From contig JABMOS010000098.1 of the NCBI GenBank assembly GCA_013203185.1, positions 1-40,897 on the forward strand: a stretch of DNA of 40,897 bases, read 5' to 3'. Shown here piece by piece: positions 26,332-36,051 of this stretch. The stretch's first letter is position 1. Every line of letters starts with the position of its first letter. The notes below the pieces were generated by a model. It saw only the letters and a list, made by a program, of their open reading frames with translations. It had not been told where the DNA came from and ran no database searches. The translations under genes and the position numbers were made by a program. The DNA is from Fidelibacterota bacterium. GTDB taxonomy: Bacteria; Fidelibacterota; UBA8477; JABMPR01.

Positions 26332-27870
26332 TCAATGCTTGAAATGTCTCATTCCAGTCAGAACCATGGCGATTCCGTACTTATCACAGGCAGCGATGGA
26401 ATCCTCATCTCTAACCGAACCACCAGGCTGGATGATTGCAGTTACACCTGCAACGTGTGCCTTTTCAACTGAATCAGAGAATGGGAAAAATGCGTCTGAG
26501 GCCAAAGAGGAACCAACAGTAGAACTTTTACTGCGGTCCAAAGCATTGTCCACAGCCCATATTCGACTAGTCTGACCTGCACCCACACCCTGGGTGGCGC
26601 CATCCTTCACCACGACTATGGCATTGGATTTGGCATGCTTAACAACCTTCCAGGCTAGTTTCAGGTCTGCCCACTCCTGCTCAGTTGGTTGTTTCTCAGT
26701 GACAACCTTATAATTCTCATCCTCCATCACATGATGATCAGCTTCTTGGATCAACAGTCCCCCATCAACCTTTTTATAGAAATACGGTTCAGGGCTCACT
26801 GGATTCATAATATCTGCCAGTTGAAGAAGTCGCAGATTTTTCTTTTTCTTGAGGATGGACAAAGCAGCGTCAGAGTATGCCGGGGCAATAACAATCTCAA
26901 GGAAGATCTTGTTCATCTCCTCAGCGGTGCCTTCGTCCACCTCCCCATTGAGGACAACAATTCCCCCAAAAATGGAGACAGGGTCAGCATTATAAGCCCG
27001 CTCGTAGGCACCAAAGAGAGTATTTGCTGTACCTACACCACAAGGATTGGCATGTTTTAAGGCAACCACAGTAGGATCAGTAAATTCACGAATCATTTCA
27101 ATGGCAGCAGATGCATCACCGATGTTGTTATAGGAAAGTTCTTTCCCATGAAGTTGAACTGCACCACTCAGTCGGCCATCAAGAAGAGAGACTTCGCGAT
27201 AAAAGGCTGCAGATTGATGGGGGTTCTCTCCATACCTGAGACTCTGCTGCTTTTCATAGGTCATTGACAGTTGATCAGGTAACTCGCTATCCCCCAGCTC
27301 TTTAGCCAGATACTGGCTGATTAAAGTATCATAGGAGGCTGTATGTCTGAAGCCCTTGAGGGCCATTTTTTTTCTGAATGCGTCATCAAGTGTACCGCCC
27401 CGAAAGCCTTCAATAAAACCAGGATAATCTTCAGGATCAGTGAGTAGAGTTACTGAATCAGAATTCTTTCCAGCAGCTCTAATAAGGGTCACACCCCCAA
27501 TATCAATATTTTCGATGGCATCTGCCATTGTGACACCTGGTTTGAGTATGGTTGCCTTGAAGGGATAGAGATTCACAACCACAAGATCAATCATGGGAAT
27601 ACCCAGTTCATCAGCTTCTGTTAGATGAGCTTCAATCTTACGATTGGCCAGAATTCCACCGTGAATTTTTGGTTGCAGTGTTTTAACTCGACCTCCGAGG
27701 CACTCTGGGAATCCAGTGATATCACTAATACCAATTACTGGTATATCATTGTCTGTCAGTAGCTTAGCCGTACCTCCAGTGGAAATAATTTCTACACCAC
27801 TTTCGTTGAGTACCTGGGCTAACTCCAATACCCCGCTTTTATCAGAGACACTGATCAATGCACGCTTCAT
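26332..27870 (-). CDS. purH: Bifunctional AICAR transformylase / IMP cyclohydrolase
   Basis: The last two steps to IMP. The N-terminal MGS-like cyclohydrolase domain (about 1-195) opens with RALISVSDKSG and has STGGTAKLL. The C-terminal transformylase domain carries RYGENPHQSAAFY and KHANPCGVG with the catalytic Lys-His. 512 aa is standard. It is the last gene of the nucleotide superoperon, 28 nt after purN. Confidence 0.98.
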   Translation of the reverse strand: MKRALISVSDKSGVLELAQVLNESGVEIISTGGTAKLLTDNDIPVIGISDITGFPECLGGRVKTLQPKIHGGILANRKIEAHLTEADELGIPMIDLVVVNLYPFKATILKPGVTMADAIENIDIGGVTLIRAAGKNSDSVTLLTDPEDYPGFIEGFRGGTLDDAFRKKMALKGFRHTASYDTLISQYLAKELGDSELPDQLSMTYEKQQSLRYGENPHQSAAFYREVSLLDGRLSGAVQLHGKELSYNNIGDASAAIEMIREFTDPTVVALKHANPCGVGTANTLFGAYERAYNADPVSIFGGIVVLNGEVDEGTAEEMNKIFLEIVIAPAYSDAALSILKKKKNLRLLQLADIMNPVSPEPYFYKKVDGGLLIQEADHHVMEDENYKVVTEKQPTEQEWADLKLAWKVVKHAKSNAIVVVKDGATQGVGAGQTSRIWAVDNALDRSKSSTVGSSLASDAFFPFSDSVEKAHVAGVTAIIQPGGSVRDEDSIAACDKYGIAMVLTGMRHFKH

Positions 27871-27898
27871 TCCCTACTCCTAAATCTTATGCTTAGTT

Positions 27899-28525
27899 TC
27901 AATTGTTTATGTATACATGTTGCCCACGGACTTCCAGAAGTCCCAGGGCAAATAATCGAATTGCTTCTGGATAAATTTTCCACTCAGCTTCTTCCATGAC
28001 GCGTCGTTGAAGTATTTCAGGATCATCACCCTGTTTTACTTCCACTGCTTGCTGAAGGATGAGCGGACCGGCGTCCACCTCTGGTGTCACAAAATGGACA
28101 CTGGCACCAGTCACCTTACATCCAGCAGCCAGAACTGATTCATGGACCTTTAACCCATAAAAACCTGGTCCAGAAAAGGCTGGAATGAGTGCCGGATGCA
28201 CATTCATTACTTTATTCTTCAAATCTTTGAAAAAATCTGGTCCCAGTATGGCCATAAAACCAGCCAGGAGCACCAAATCTATATTTGCAGCTTTTAGGCG
28301 ATCAGCCAAAGCCTCATCGAATGCCTGAGAAGATGCAAACTGCTTTCTTCCAATGATGGCAGTCTCAATATTGGCCTCATCTGCACGAGTAAGTGCGTAG
28401 GCATTTTTCTTATTTGAGATGACCAACTCGACACGGGAATCAGGGATGTAACCTGACTCAATACCATCTATAATAGCCTGTAAATTTGTACCGCCACCAG
28501 AAACCAGGACTCCTATTCGAAGCAT
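27899..28525 (-). CDS. purN: GAR transformylase, formyl-THF dependent
   Basis: Step 3, formylation of GAR. VLVSGGGTNLQAII opens the Rossmann-like fold. The catalytic Asn-His is in NVHPALIPAF and the Asp in VTPEVDAGPLI. 208 aa, normal. Its first 13 nt overlap the end of purM, suggesting coupled translation. Confidence 0.97.
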   Translation of the reverse strand: MLRIGVLVSGGGTNLQAIIDGIESGYIPDSRVELVISNKKNAYALTRADEANIETAIIGRKQFASSQAFDEALADRLKAANIDLVLLAGFMAILGPDFFKDLKNKVMNVHPALIPAFSGPGFYGLKVHESVLAAGCKVTGASVHFVTPEVDAGPLILQQAVEVKQGDDPEILQRRVMEEAEWKIYPEAIRLFALGLLEVRGQHVYINN

Positions 28526-29535
28526 ATAGGTGAGTCTCCGCTGTCTCTATTCTTTATATGGCCGATCTTTGAAGCAGCTTCACCCATTTCTGTCAATTGA
28601 GCTAGAATTTGATCCGCATCCCCAGGACCAACTATAAGTACCATACCAATACCCATATTAAAGGTATTGTACATGGCATCATCTTCAAGCTTCGATGTCT
28701 CTTGAATTAGGTTGAAAATATTGTGGAGAGGCCACGTCCCTTTTTTGATAACTGCTTGATATTGAGTGGGATAGGCCCGGGGAATATTCTCGATGAAACC
28801 CCCTCCAGTGATATGAGCAATGGCATGAATCGAATGATTCTCAAGGACGGAGAGAACAGATTTTACATAAATTTTTGTGGGTGTAAGCAAGGTTTCACCC
28901 AGGGTGGATTCTCCAAAGCTTTCACTCCAGCGATCTTCAGGAAATAATTTTCTTACCAAAGAAAAACCATTGGAGTGAACCCCAGAAGAAGATAAACCGA
29001 TAATCACGTCTCCAGATTCCACAGCTTTACCATCAATCATATTGGGCTGATCAACCATACCTACTGTAAAGCCAGCCACATCGTACTCTCCCCTGGCGTA
29101 AAAGCCAGGCATCTCAGCCGTTTCACCGCCAACCAGGGCAGCACCACTCTGGCGACATCCCTCAGCGATTCCGGCAACGATACCTTCAACCTGTTGAGGT
29201 TCAAGTTTGCCAGTGGCTATGTAATCCAGAAAGAATAGGGGTTTGGCACCGACACAGATGACATCGTTCACACACATGGCAACACAATCAATACCAATGC
29301 TATCGTGTTTATCTAAAGCAAATGCGAGCTTGAGTTTTGTTCCTACGCCATCTGTACCAGATACTAGAATAGGTTGGGTCATCCCTGAGACATTGGGAGC
29401 GAACATCCCTCCAAATCCGCCAATGCCACCGAGTACCTCGGGTCCATGAGTGGATTCAACATCTTTTTTGATACGCTGAACCGCTTCGTAGCCCTTCTCG
29501 ATGTTTACACCAGCATCTTTGTAATCAATACTCAT
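28513..29535 (-). CDS. purM: AIR synthetase (phosphoribosylformylglycinamidine cyclo-ligase)
   Basis: ATP-dependent closure of FGAM to AIR, step 5. Conserved stretches are YKDAGVNIEKG at the N-terminus, SGTDGVGTKLKLA, GIDCVAMCVNDV and GGETAEMPG. 340 aa is typical. It overlaps purF by 4 nt (ATGA) upstream and purN by 13 nt downstream. Confidence 0.98.
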   Translation of the reverse strand: MSIDYKDAGVNIEKGYEAVQRIKKDVESTHGPEVLGGIGGFGGMFAPNVSGMTQPILVSGTDGVGTKLKLAFALDKHDSIGIDCVAMCVNDVICVGAKPLFFLDYIATGKLEPQQVEGIVAGIAEGCRQSGAALVGGETAEMPGFYARGEYDVAGFTVGMVDQPNMIDGKAVESGDVIIGLSSSGVHSNGFSLVRKLFPEDRWSESFGESTLGETLLTPTKIYVKSVLSVLENHSIHAIAHITGGGFIENIPRAYPTQYQAVIKKGTWPLHNIFNLIQETSKLEDDAMYNTFNMGIGMVLIVGPGDADQILAQLTEMGEAASKIGHIKNRDSGDSPICFE

Positions 29536-30911
29536 TTACTCTCCTCAACGGGGACAGGATATTTACCATCAAAACAAGCCATGCAGGTACCTAATCCAGA
29601 ATTGGCAAGACAGGCGTGTAGGCCTTCATGTGATAAATAGGAAAGGCTATCAGCCCCAATCTCAATACCAATATCTTCTACAGGTTTATTTGCCGCTATA
29701 AGTTTGGAACGATCTGGAGTATCAATCCCATAGAAACAACTGTACTTCACTGGAGGACTGGTGATCATTACATGGACTTCCCGTGCACCAGCTCGTCTCA
29801 ATGATTTTACGATGCGTGTGATAGTGGTTCCACGAACGATGGAATCATCAATCATGATGACGCTCTTACCTTCAACATTCTGTCGAATCGGTGAAAGTTT
29901 AAAATTGACACCTATTTCACGCATATCCTGTTTGGGACTGATAAAAGTGCGACCGATATAAGCATTGCGATAGAAACCCTTATTGAAGGGCACTCCTGAA
30001 GCTTGGGAATATCCCAAAGCAGCAGAGGTTCCTGAATCAGGAATATCTATGACAATATCTGCTAGGCGACCCGTTTCCTTAAATAATTGGTGTCCCATAT
30101 TGATGCGAGCCTGATATACATTTAATCCATCGATTACAGAGTCTGTTCGGGCAAAATAGACGTATTCAAAGGAACAAATATGGGTAGAGCCCACTTTAGT
30201 TTTCTCAGAATGGATACCATTTTTATCGACACAAATAATTTCGCCGGGTCGTACATCACGTATTACATCAGCTTTGATGGAGTCGATAGCACAACTTTCA
30301 GAAGCAAATACATAGGAATCATCCAATTTCCCCATGATCAGAGGTCGGAGGCCCATAGGATCTCTGAACGCATAAAGTTTATCCGGAGTTAGGAGGAGAA
30401 TTGCATATCCTCCCCTGATAACAGCCATGGTTTTTTTGATGGCCTCTGTGACATCACCAGTTTCCATGGTATTTTTGGCAACCAACTTCAAAATAGTTTC
30501 AGAATCGGTGCTGGACTGAAAGGTAGCTCCCTGCGACTCTAATTCTCCCATGAGCTCTTTGGTATTCACCAAATTGCCGTTGTGGGCCAGAGCCATTTGA
30601 CCTTTGGAGCTTACAATTACTACAGGTTGGGCATTTTCATAAGTCGTACCACCTGTTGTACTGTAACGCACATGCCCAATACCATGTACGCCGCTTAGGA
30701 AATTAAGGAGCTTTGGATCAAATACTTCCTGGACAAGACCTTCATCCTTATAATAGTTGACCTGTTGACCATCACTCACTGCAATTCCGGCACTCTCCTG
30801 ACCCCTGTGCTGCAGGGCAAAAAGACCGTAGTAAATCAGCTTGGATGTATCTTCAGTCTTGGTGTTGTATACACCAAAGACCCCGCACTCTTCGTTTAGT
30901 TTATCTCGCAT
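29532..30911 (-). CDS. purF: Amidophosphoribosyltransferase, Fe-S/propeptide type
   Basis: First committed step, PRPP plus glutamine to phosphoribosylamine. The N-terminal propeptide MRDKLNEE precedes the nucleophile Cys9 (CGVFGVY) of the Ntn glutaminase domain. The PRPP loop is VIMIDDSIVRGTT. Cys residues in HICSFEYVYF, KYSCFYGID and GTCMACFDGKYP match the four [4Fe-4S] ligands of the Bacillus subtilis enzyme, so an oxygen-sensitive cluster form is predicted. 459 aa. It starts 3 nt after the purL stop. Confidence 0.98.
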   Translation of the reverse strand: MRDKLNEECGVFGVYNTKTEDTSKLIYYGLFALQHRGQESAGIAVSDGQQVNYYKDEGLVQEVFDPKLLNFLSGVHGIGHVRYSTTGGTTYENAQPVVIVSSKGQMALAHNGNLVNTKELMGELESQGATFQSSTDSETILKLVAKNTMETGDVTEAIKKTMAVIRGGYAILLLTPDKLYAFRDPMGLRPLIMGKLDDSYVFASESCAIDSIKADVIRDVRPGEIICVDKNGIHSEKTKVGSTHICSFEYVYFARTDSVIDGLNVYQARINMGHQLFKETGRLADIVIDIPDSGTSAALGYSQASGVPFNKGFYRNAYIGRTFISPKQDMREIGVNFKLSPIRQNVEGKSVIMIDDSIVRGTTITRIVKSLRRAGAREVHVMITSPPVKYSCFYGIDTPDRSKLIAANKPVEDIGIEIGADSLSYLSHEGLHACLANSGLGTCMACFDGKYPVPVEESK

Positions 30912-30914
30912 CGA

Positions 30915-33149
30915 TCAACTATTGGTTTGCATAATTTTATCAAATCCCGTTGAAAAAGCCGTTCCACATTCTTCAACAGAAATGTGGATAAGCTTTTCAT
31001 CCATATTGTTTATGATTATGTCTTTGGCTATTGTTACCCGCCCAATGACAGCTGCTTCCAGGCCTTGGCTGGCTGCCAGTTCAACTATTTTATCCGCTGA
31101 GGTTCCATCAGCCGAAAGCATGAAGCGCGTCTGACTTTCACCGAATAATAGGGCATCTGCTCTCATGTCCAGATCCAGCGAGACACTGGCACCCAATTCA
31201 CCTGCAATACAGGATTCAGCCAATGCAACTGCCAAACCACCATCACCTAGATCATGGGCACTCTTAACCAGGCCTTTGCGAATGATATCCAGCACATAGT
31301 TTTGTGCCTTGCGCTCCAACTCAAGGTCAAGCTCAGGGACATCACCTGTAACCAGATTATGGATGACATCCAGATATTCAGATGCACCCAGTTCTTCCTT
31401 GGTTTCGCCAATGAGGATGACAAAATCACCATCATCTTTAAATTCCATGGTGGTCACGTGGTCCAATGATTTAACCAGACCCGTCATTCCAATAATTGGA
31501 GTTGGATAAATGGACCCAAATTCAGGTGTTTGATTGTATAAACTGGCATTGCCGCCAATAACTGGAGTATCTAGAGCTCTACAAGCTTCACTGATGCCGA
31601 TTATTGACTGTTCTAATTGATAGTAGACTTCAGGTTTTTCGGGATTCCCAAAGTTTAAACCATCAGTTATTGCGATAGGTTCAGCACCGGAAACCACCTG
31701 ATTCCTGGCAGATTCGGCCACAATACTCTGGGCACCACGACGGGGATTCAGGTAACAATAGCGACCATTGGAGTCCATGGTGAGACCAATACCTTTATCG
31801 CGACCCTTAATACGTAAAATAGCCGCATCAGAGCCAGGTTTCACCACAGTATTCATCTGAACTCTATGATCGTATTGTCTGTAGACCCACTCTTTGGAGC
31901 AAATATCTGGGGCACCTAAAAGTCTCACCAACACATCATTCAAATCCTTTGGTTGAGCGACTTGCTCATTTTTAAAAGCCCTGGTATCTTTAAGATGAGG
32001 AGGTTCTACGGCATCAAGAATATATGTTGGAGCGTCCATAAGTGACCATACTGGAACTTCACCAACTGTTACGCCATCTTCCAGAACCCTGTACATGCCA
32101 TCATCAGTGACCTGTCCAATCACCACAGCATGTAAATCCCATTTATGAAAGATCTTATTGACCTTTTCTTCAGTTCCCTTTTTGACAATGAGAAGCATAC
32201 GTTCCTGAGATTCAGAAATCATGACCTCTTCGGGGCGCATGGCCTCTTCGCGCTTGGGAACCAGGGCGACATCTATTTCGACCCCATTACCAGCCTTACT
32301 GGCGGTTTCCACAGATGATGAAAGGATACCTGCTGCACCCATATCCTGGACACCAACAACATAGTCCTGATCAAACACTTCAAGGCAGGCTTCGATGAGG
32401 AGTTTTTCCATAAAGGGATCGCCTACCTGAATGGCACCGCGATCTTCATCATTTTCCTCTTCAAGGTCCTTGGATGCAAAGCTTGCGCCACCCATCCCAT
32501 CACGACCTGTGAGATTACCGACAATCATTAAACTATTGCCAACGCCTGTTGCGATGGCTTTTTTGATTTCAGATTTTTTCATAAAGCCAACACACATGGC
32601 ATTTACTAGAGGGTTGCCCTTGTAAGCATTAGAGAACCTGACCTCACCCCCAACGGTGGGAACGCCCACACAATTGCCATACTCTCCGATTCCATGAATG
32701 ACCTCGGAAATGAGCCAACGGGTGTGACCTTTTTCTCCTGGATGTCCAAAATGTAGCGAATTCAGAGAAGCGATTGGATAAGCACCCATTGCCAAAATGT
32801 CTCTAATAATGCCACCTACTCCTGTGGCTGCCCCCTGAAAGGGCGCAATGGCTGAGGGATGGTTATGACTTTCAAGTTTAAAGGTAATGACTTCATCATC
32901 ATCGATATCCACAATGCCTGCGTTTTCACCAGGTCCCTGGACAATACGTGGACCTGTGGTCAGAAAATGCTTAAACAGGGGTCGTGTATGTGTGTAGCCA
33001 CAATGTTCAGACCACATCTGAGCATATAATGCCAGTTCCACAGTGTTGGGTTCACGCCCCATATGCTTGGTTAATAATTCATATTCAGAATCAGTGAGAC
33101 CTGCTTTGATCCAAATCTTTTCTTCCATGCCTGCCTTCTTTTCGCTCAT
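30915..33149 (-). CDS. purL: FGAM synthase, small PurL subunit
   Basis: Synthetase subunit for step 4, working with PurQ and PurS as a complex. Conserved parts include MWSEHCGYTHTRP, FKLESHNHPSAI, GATGVGGIIRD and, in the second half, ITDGLNFGNPEKPE and SAHDLGDGGLAVALAES. 744 aa corresponds to the small Bacillus-type PurL, not the about 1300-residue fused form, in agreement with separate purQ and purS just upstream. The start lies 4 nt after the purQ stop. Confidence 0.98.
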   Translation of the reverse strand: MSEKKAGMEEKIWIKAGLTDSEYELLTKHMGREPNTVELALYAQMWSEHCGYTHTRPLFKHFLTTGPRIVQGPGENAGIVDIDDDEVITFKLESHNHPSAIAPFQGAATGVGGIIRDILAMGAYPIASLNSLHFGHPGEKGHTRWLISEVIHGIGEYGNCVGVPTVGGEVRFSNAYKGNPLVNAMCVGFMKKSEIKKAIATGVGNSLMIVGNLTGRDGMGGASFASKDLEEENDEDRGAIQVGDPFMEKLLIEACLEVFDQDYVVGVQDMGAAGILSSSVETASKAGNGVEIDVALVPKREEAMRPEEVMISESQERMLLIVKKGTEEKVNKIFHKWDLHAVVIGQVTDDGMYRVLEDGVTVGEVPVWSLMDAPTYILDAVEPPHLKDTRAFKNEQVAQPKDLNDVLVRLLGAPDICSKEWVYRQYDHRVQMNTVVKPGSDAAILRIKGRDKGIGLTMDSNGRYCYLNPRRGAQSIVAESARNQVVSGAEPIAITDGLNFGNPEKPEVYYQLEQSIIGISEACRALDTPVIGGNASLYNQTPEFGSIYPTPIIGMTGLVKSLDHVTTMEFKDDGDFVILIGETKEELGASEYLDVIHNLVTGDVPELDLELERKAQNYVLDIIRKGLVKSAHDLGDGGLAVALAESCIAGELGASVSLDLDMRADALLFGESQTRFMLSADGTSADKIVELAASQGLEAAVIGRVTIAKDIIINNMDEKLIHISVEECGTAFSTGFDKIMQTNS

Positions 33150-33153
33150 AGGT

Positions 33154-33855
33154 CTAACCCTGTGTCGCTTCGAGGTGTTTTAGCATTGAGACAAAAACCC
33201 CTTTGCCATCACTCAAACCCAGGACACTATCTGAGCTGCGCTCTGGATGGGGCATCATTCCAACGATATTGCCTGTCCGGTTTATAATTCCTGCGATACT
33301 GTTTATGGAACCATTGGGATTGGTTTCATCGCTAACTTCACCCTCTGGGCTACAATAGCGAAAGAGAATTTGTCCATTGGCTTCCATCTCAGCAATAGTA
33401 TCCGGGGCTGCATAATAATTGCCTTCATTGTGGGCGATAGGAAATACTAACACATCTCCAGATGTATATTCACTGGTAAATGGAGTATCTGCATTATCTA
33501 CCACTAAGGTCTGATCCTGACACAGAAACTTCAATCCACAATTTTGGAGTAGGCTACCTGGCAACATTTTAGCTTCAGTTAATATCTGAAACCCATTACA
33601 TATACCAATCACCAGACCACCCCTGGAGGCAAACTCCTTTACGGCTGTCATTGCTGGCGATAGATGTGCAATTGCTCCCGGACGTAAATGGTCCCCATAA
33701 GAGAATCCACCAGGAATAATAATGGCATCCACATCTCCCAGATCTGTATCCTTATGCCACAAGTATTTGACGGGTTTTTCCAGAATCTTATCAACGGCAT
33801 GAAAGCAATCTTCAGCGCAATTAGAACCAGGAAATAAAAGAACTCCCCAATTCAT
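33154..33855 (-). CDS. purQ: FGAM synthase, glutaminase subunit PurQ
   Basis: Class I glutamine amidotransferase that feeds ammonia to PurL. The N-terminus has LLFPGSNCAED. The nucleophile Cys is in GICNGFQIL and the His-Glu pair is in MMPHPERS. 233 aa, as expected for stand-alone PurQ. Start and purS stop share one base (TGATG), so translation is probably coupled. Confidence 0.98.
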   Translation of the reverse strand: MNWGVLLFPGSNCAEDCFHAVDKILEKPVKYLWHKDTDLGDVDAIIIPGGFSYGDHLRPGAIAHLSPAMTAVKEFASRGGLVIGICNGFQILTEAKMLPGSLLQNCGLKFLCQDQTLVVDNADTPFTSEYTSGDVLVFPIAHNEGNYYAAPDTIAEMEANGQILFRYCSPEGEVSDETNPNGSINSIAGIINRTGNIVGMMPHPERSSDSVLGLSDGKGVFVSMLKHLEATQG

Positions 33856-34103
33856 CAGACCTCCTTGATCTCAAAGCTATAGGATTCTACAACAGGATTG
33901 GCCAACATCTTGTCGCACATATCGTGGACAGAGGCTTCTGCAGTTGCCATATCAGTCATATCCAGTTCAATTTCAAGTTGCTTACCTACACGAACTTTTT
34001 TGACCTGATCAAAACCTATTGAAACCAGTCCGTTCTGAACGGCTCTTCCTTGAGGGTCAAAGATTCCTTTTTTCAACATGACAGTTACGATTGCTTTTAA
34101 CAT
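33855..34103 (-). CDS. purS: FGAM synthase, PurS subunit
   Basis: An 82-residue structural subunit bridging PurL and PurQ. KAIVTVMLKKGIFDPQGRAV is the family opening, and the C-terminal NPVVESYSFEI is typical. The ribosome binding site is GGTGAT. An 85-nt gap with a hairpin (34132-34164) separates it from purC, the largest gap inside the superoperon. Confidence 0.97.
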   Translation of the reverse strand: MLKAIVTVMLKKGIFDPQGRAVQNGLVSIGFDQVKKVRVGKQLEIELDMTDMATAEASVHDMCDKMLANPVVESYSFEIKEV

Positions 34104-34131
34104 AATTTAATTATCACCCTTCATGGTTAGC

Positions 34132-34164
34132 ATCCAGATAGAAGATAGGCTCTTATATCTGGAT
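34132..34164. other. Hairpin in the purC-purS gap
   Basis: ATCCAGATA (34132-34140) and TATCTGGAT (34156-34164) form a perfect 9-bp stem around a 15-nt loop, sitting between the purC stop (34189) and purS start (34103). No T-run follows on the minus strand, so it is not a canonical terminator. It may be an RNA processing or stability element. Confidence 0.5.
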
Positions 34165-34188
34165 TTCGTGTGGCATCTCATCCAGCTA

Positions 34189-35490
34189 TTAGTCAATTGC
34201 ATTTAGCTTTTTGTACAACTCTTTGTTCTTAGTATTCAGAAAGTATTCAACCTCGCGCCTGGCGACATCTGCAACTTCTTGTTTGTATCCCTCACCACTT
34301 CCCTTTCCCGTGATAAAGTTTTTGATCACAAGATATTTATCTTCCTGAATTTTCATGAAAGCCTCATCCACAACAGGGGTTTCAGGGTAGAGGCCCTCTG
34401 CCTGTCCTCGTTTAAGAATTTCTGTGAAATTTTCTCCAGACTGAGCAGCTTCTTTCTTGGTCTTGTTGACTGCCTCATACCAATCGTCATGGACAATGAT
34501 ATAATAGTCTCTCATGGCCTGCTTGTTGAAATTGACGATATAGTTGTGCCCCTCAACTTTACAGTTCAACGTTGCCCGGACAGAGTCAGTATCAAGTGTA
34601 TCTACAAAAACAAGGTCCTGCCCATCCCTGGCAATCTCCCATTTCAAATCCCAGAGGTTTAGTCCCATGCGGTCGAATATTCTATGCACCATGAATGATG
34701 CTAAAATAGCGCGTACCAGGGATTCTGAGAACAAGTCACCACCTATACCAGAAACCAGGAGTGCTTCCTGTCTGGAAATATTTCTGTCCTCAGGTTCATA
34801 CTTGGTCGTTAAGTCAATCAGTGGGGATTCAAATGTTTGCCACGGGACAAGCTCATTATCGACACCCAATTCCCGCAAATAGGCTTTTTTGCCGGAATCA
34901 CTTAGTGCTTTATACTTTCTCAATATGGAAGATCCACTTGTCACTCCAAACCTAACGATCTGCTCGAGGGGAATTACAAATTGATCATTTCCGTAATACT
35001 TTTCATAATCATAAAGATGTGACTTCATGAATGTGACGGGGTCAGGCTTATAAATATTGTACTTCTTGATCATGGTCAGGTTACTGAGCTCCTCAGGGAA
35101 GGAACTTGCATACAGTTTTTCGTCATCCGGACCAATCATCCCCTGATGGTGAGTTTTGAGACCTGTTTTTTTTACTTTTTCCAGTGTCTGCTTAATGATT
35201 CCCTCGTTCTGGAAATAATCTTCACCCCAGCGCGCTTTGATATACGGCTCAATGTCCTGCCACTCATTCACATCCATAAGGGATTGGTAGACCAAATGGC
35301 GAAAGCCAGCTCTCGCAGTGTCACTACCCTTTATATCAAAGATCGTCCCCACATCAAAAACTGAACCGCCCATACTTGTCTCACTGACCAATGAATCTGG
35401 GTCATCAATCACAGAATACAGTTTCTGGACAGATCCATTATAGTATGGGTTGGCACGATCAAACTTTACTATACGCTTACTTTCAGACAT
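34189..35490 (-). CDS. purC: SAICAR synthetase-like protein, unusually long PurC
   Basis: Predicted to ligate aspartate to CAIR (step 7). PurC-like parts are NGSVQKLYSVIDDPDSL with GSVFDVGTI near residues 18-50 (glycine-rich ATP-binding strands), FESPLIDLTTKYEPEDRNIS at about 220, and LWDLKWEIARDGQDLVFVDT at about 285. The last resembles the LIDFKLEFG...DEI region of ordinary PurC. At 433 aa it is far longer than the usual 235-300 residues. The position between purE and purS and the absence of any other purC here support the role. The call rests on partial motif similarity plus context. The gap to purE is 46 nt. Confidence 0.8.
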   Translation of the reverse strand: MSESKRIVKFDRANPYYNGSVQKLYSVIDDPDSLVSETSMGGSVFDVGTIFDIKGSDTARAGFRHLVYQSLMDVNEWQDIEPYIKARWGEDYFQNEGIIKQTLEKVKKTGLKTHHQGMIGPDDEKLYASSFPEELSNLTMIKKYNIYKPDPVTFMKSHLYDYEKYYGNDQFVIPLEQIVRFGVTSGSSILRKYKALSDSGKKAYLRELGVDNELVPWQTFESPLIDLTTKYEPEDRNISRQEALLVSGIGGDLFSESLVRAILASFMVHRIFDRMGLNLWDLKWEIARDGQDLVFVDTLDTDSVRATLNCKVEGHNYIVNFNKQAMRDYYIIVHDDWYEAVNKTKKEAAQSGENFTEILKRGQAEGLYPETPVVDEAFMKIQEDKYLVIKNFITGKGSGEGYKQEVADVARREVEYFLNTKNKELYKKLNAID

Positions 35491-35536
35491 GTCTCATTTC
35501 CCTTATCACTATTTCACAATTCTCGCGAACTGAAAA

Positions 35537-36031
35537 CTATCTCTTATTATACTTTTCCTGAATCATACGGTCTTTTTCTAACACAGCATCTCTCATTTCG
35601 ATTCGGTGTGCTTCCAATTTGCGACCAATCTCTGGATATTTGACAGCCAGAATCTGGGCGGCTAATAAAACTGCATTGTCACTGGCATTGATACCCACAG
35701 TGGCCACTGGAATACCACCAGGCATCTGAACAATAGAGTAAAGCGCATCAACACCATCCAGGCTGGCTCTAATTGGCAAGCCAATAACAGGTTTAACCGT
35801 TTGAGCTGCAATAACACCTGGCAGGTGGGCTGCCTTACCAGCGCCAGCTATTACCAGCTCTATGCCCTGCTCATCAAAACTTTTGATATATGCTTCCACT
35901 GCCTCGTGGGTTCTATGAGCTGAGAGTATTCTTAATTCAAACTCCAGGCCCAGTTTCTCTATAATTTTAAAACCCTTATCCAAAACAGGGAGATCACTGT
36001 CACTTCCTAAAATAATTGCGATTTTTGCCAA
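35537..36031 (-). CDS. purE: N5-CAIR mutase, class I PurE
   Basis: Converts N5-carboxyaminoimidazole ribonucleotide to CAIR, step 6. GSDSDLPVL, SAHRTHEAV and GAGKAAHLPGVIAA are class I motifs; class II (direct AIR carboxylase) has AGRSNALSG there. 164 aa, normal. Class I enzymes need PurK to make N5-CAIR, and no purK is in the window. Gap of 20 nt from pyrI: this gene marks the switch from pyrimidine to purine genes in the superoperon. Confidence 0.97.
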   Translation of the reverse strand: MAKIAIILGSDSDLPVLDKGFKIIEKLGLEFELRILSAHRTHEAVEAYIKSFDEQGIELVIAGAGKAAHLPGVIAAQTVKPVIGLPIRASLDGVDALYSIVQMPGGIPVATVGINASDNAVLLAAQILAVKYPEIGRKLEAHRIEMRDAVLEKDRMIQEKYNKR

Positions 36032-36051
36032 TTTATATTTCTCCTAATCGA

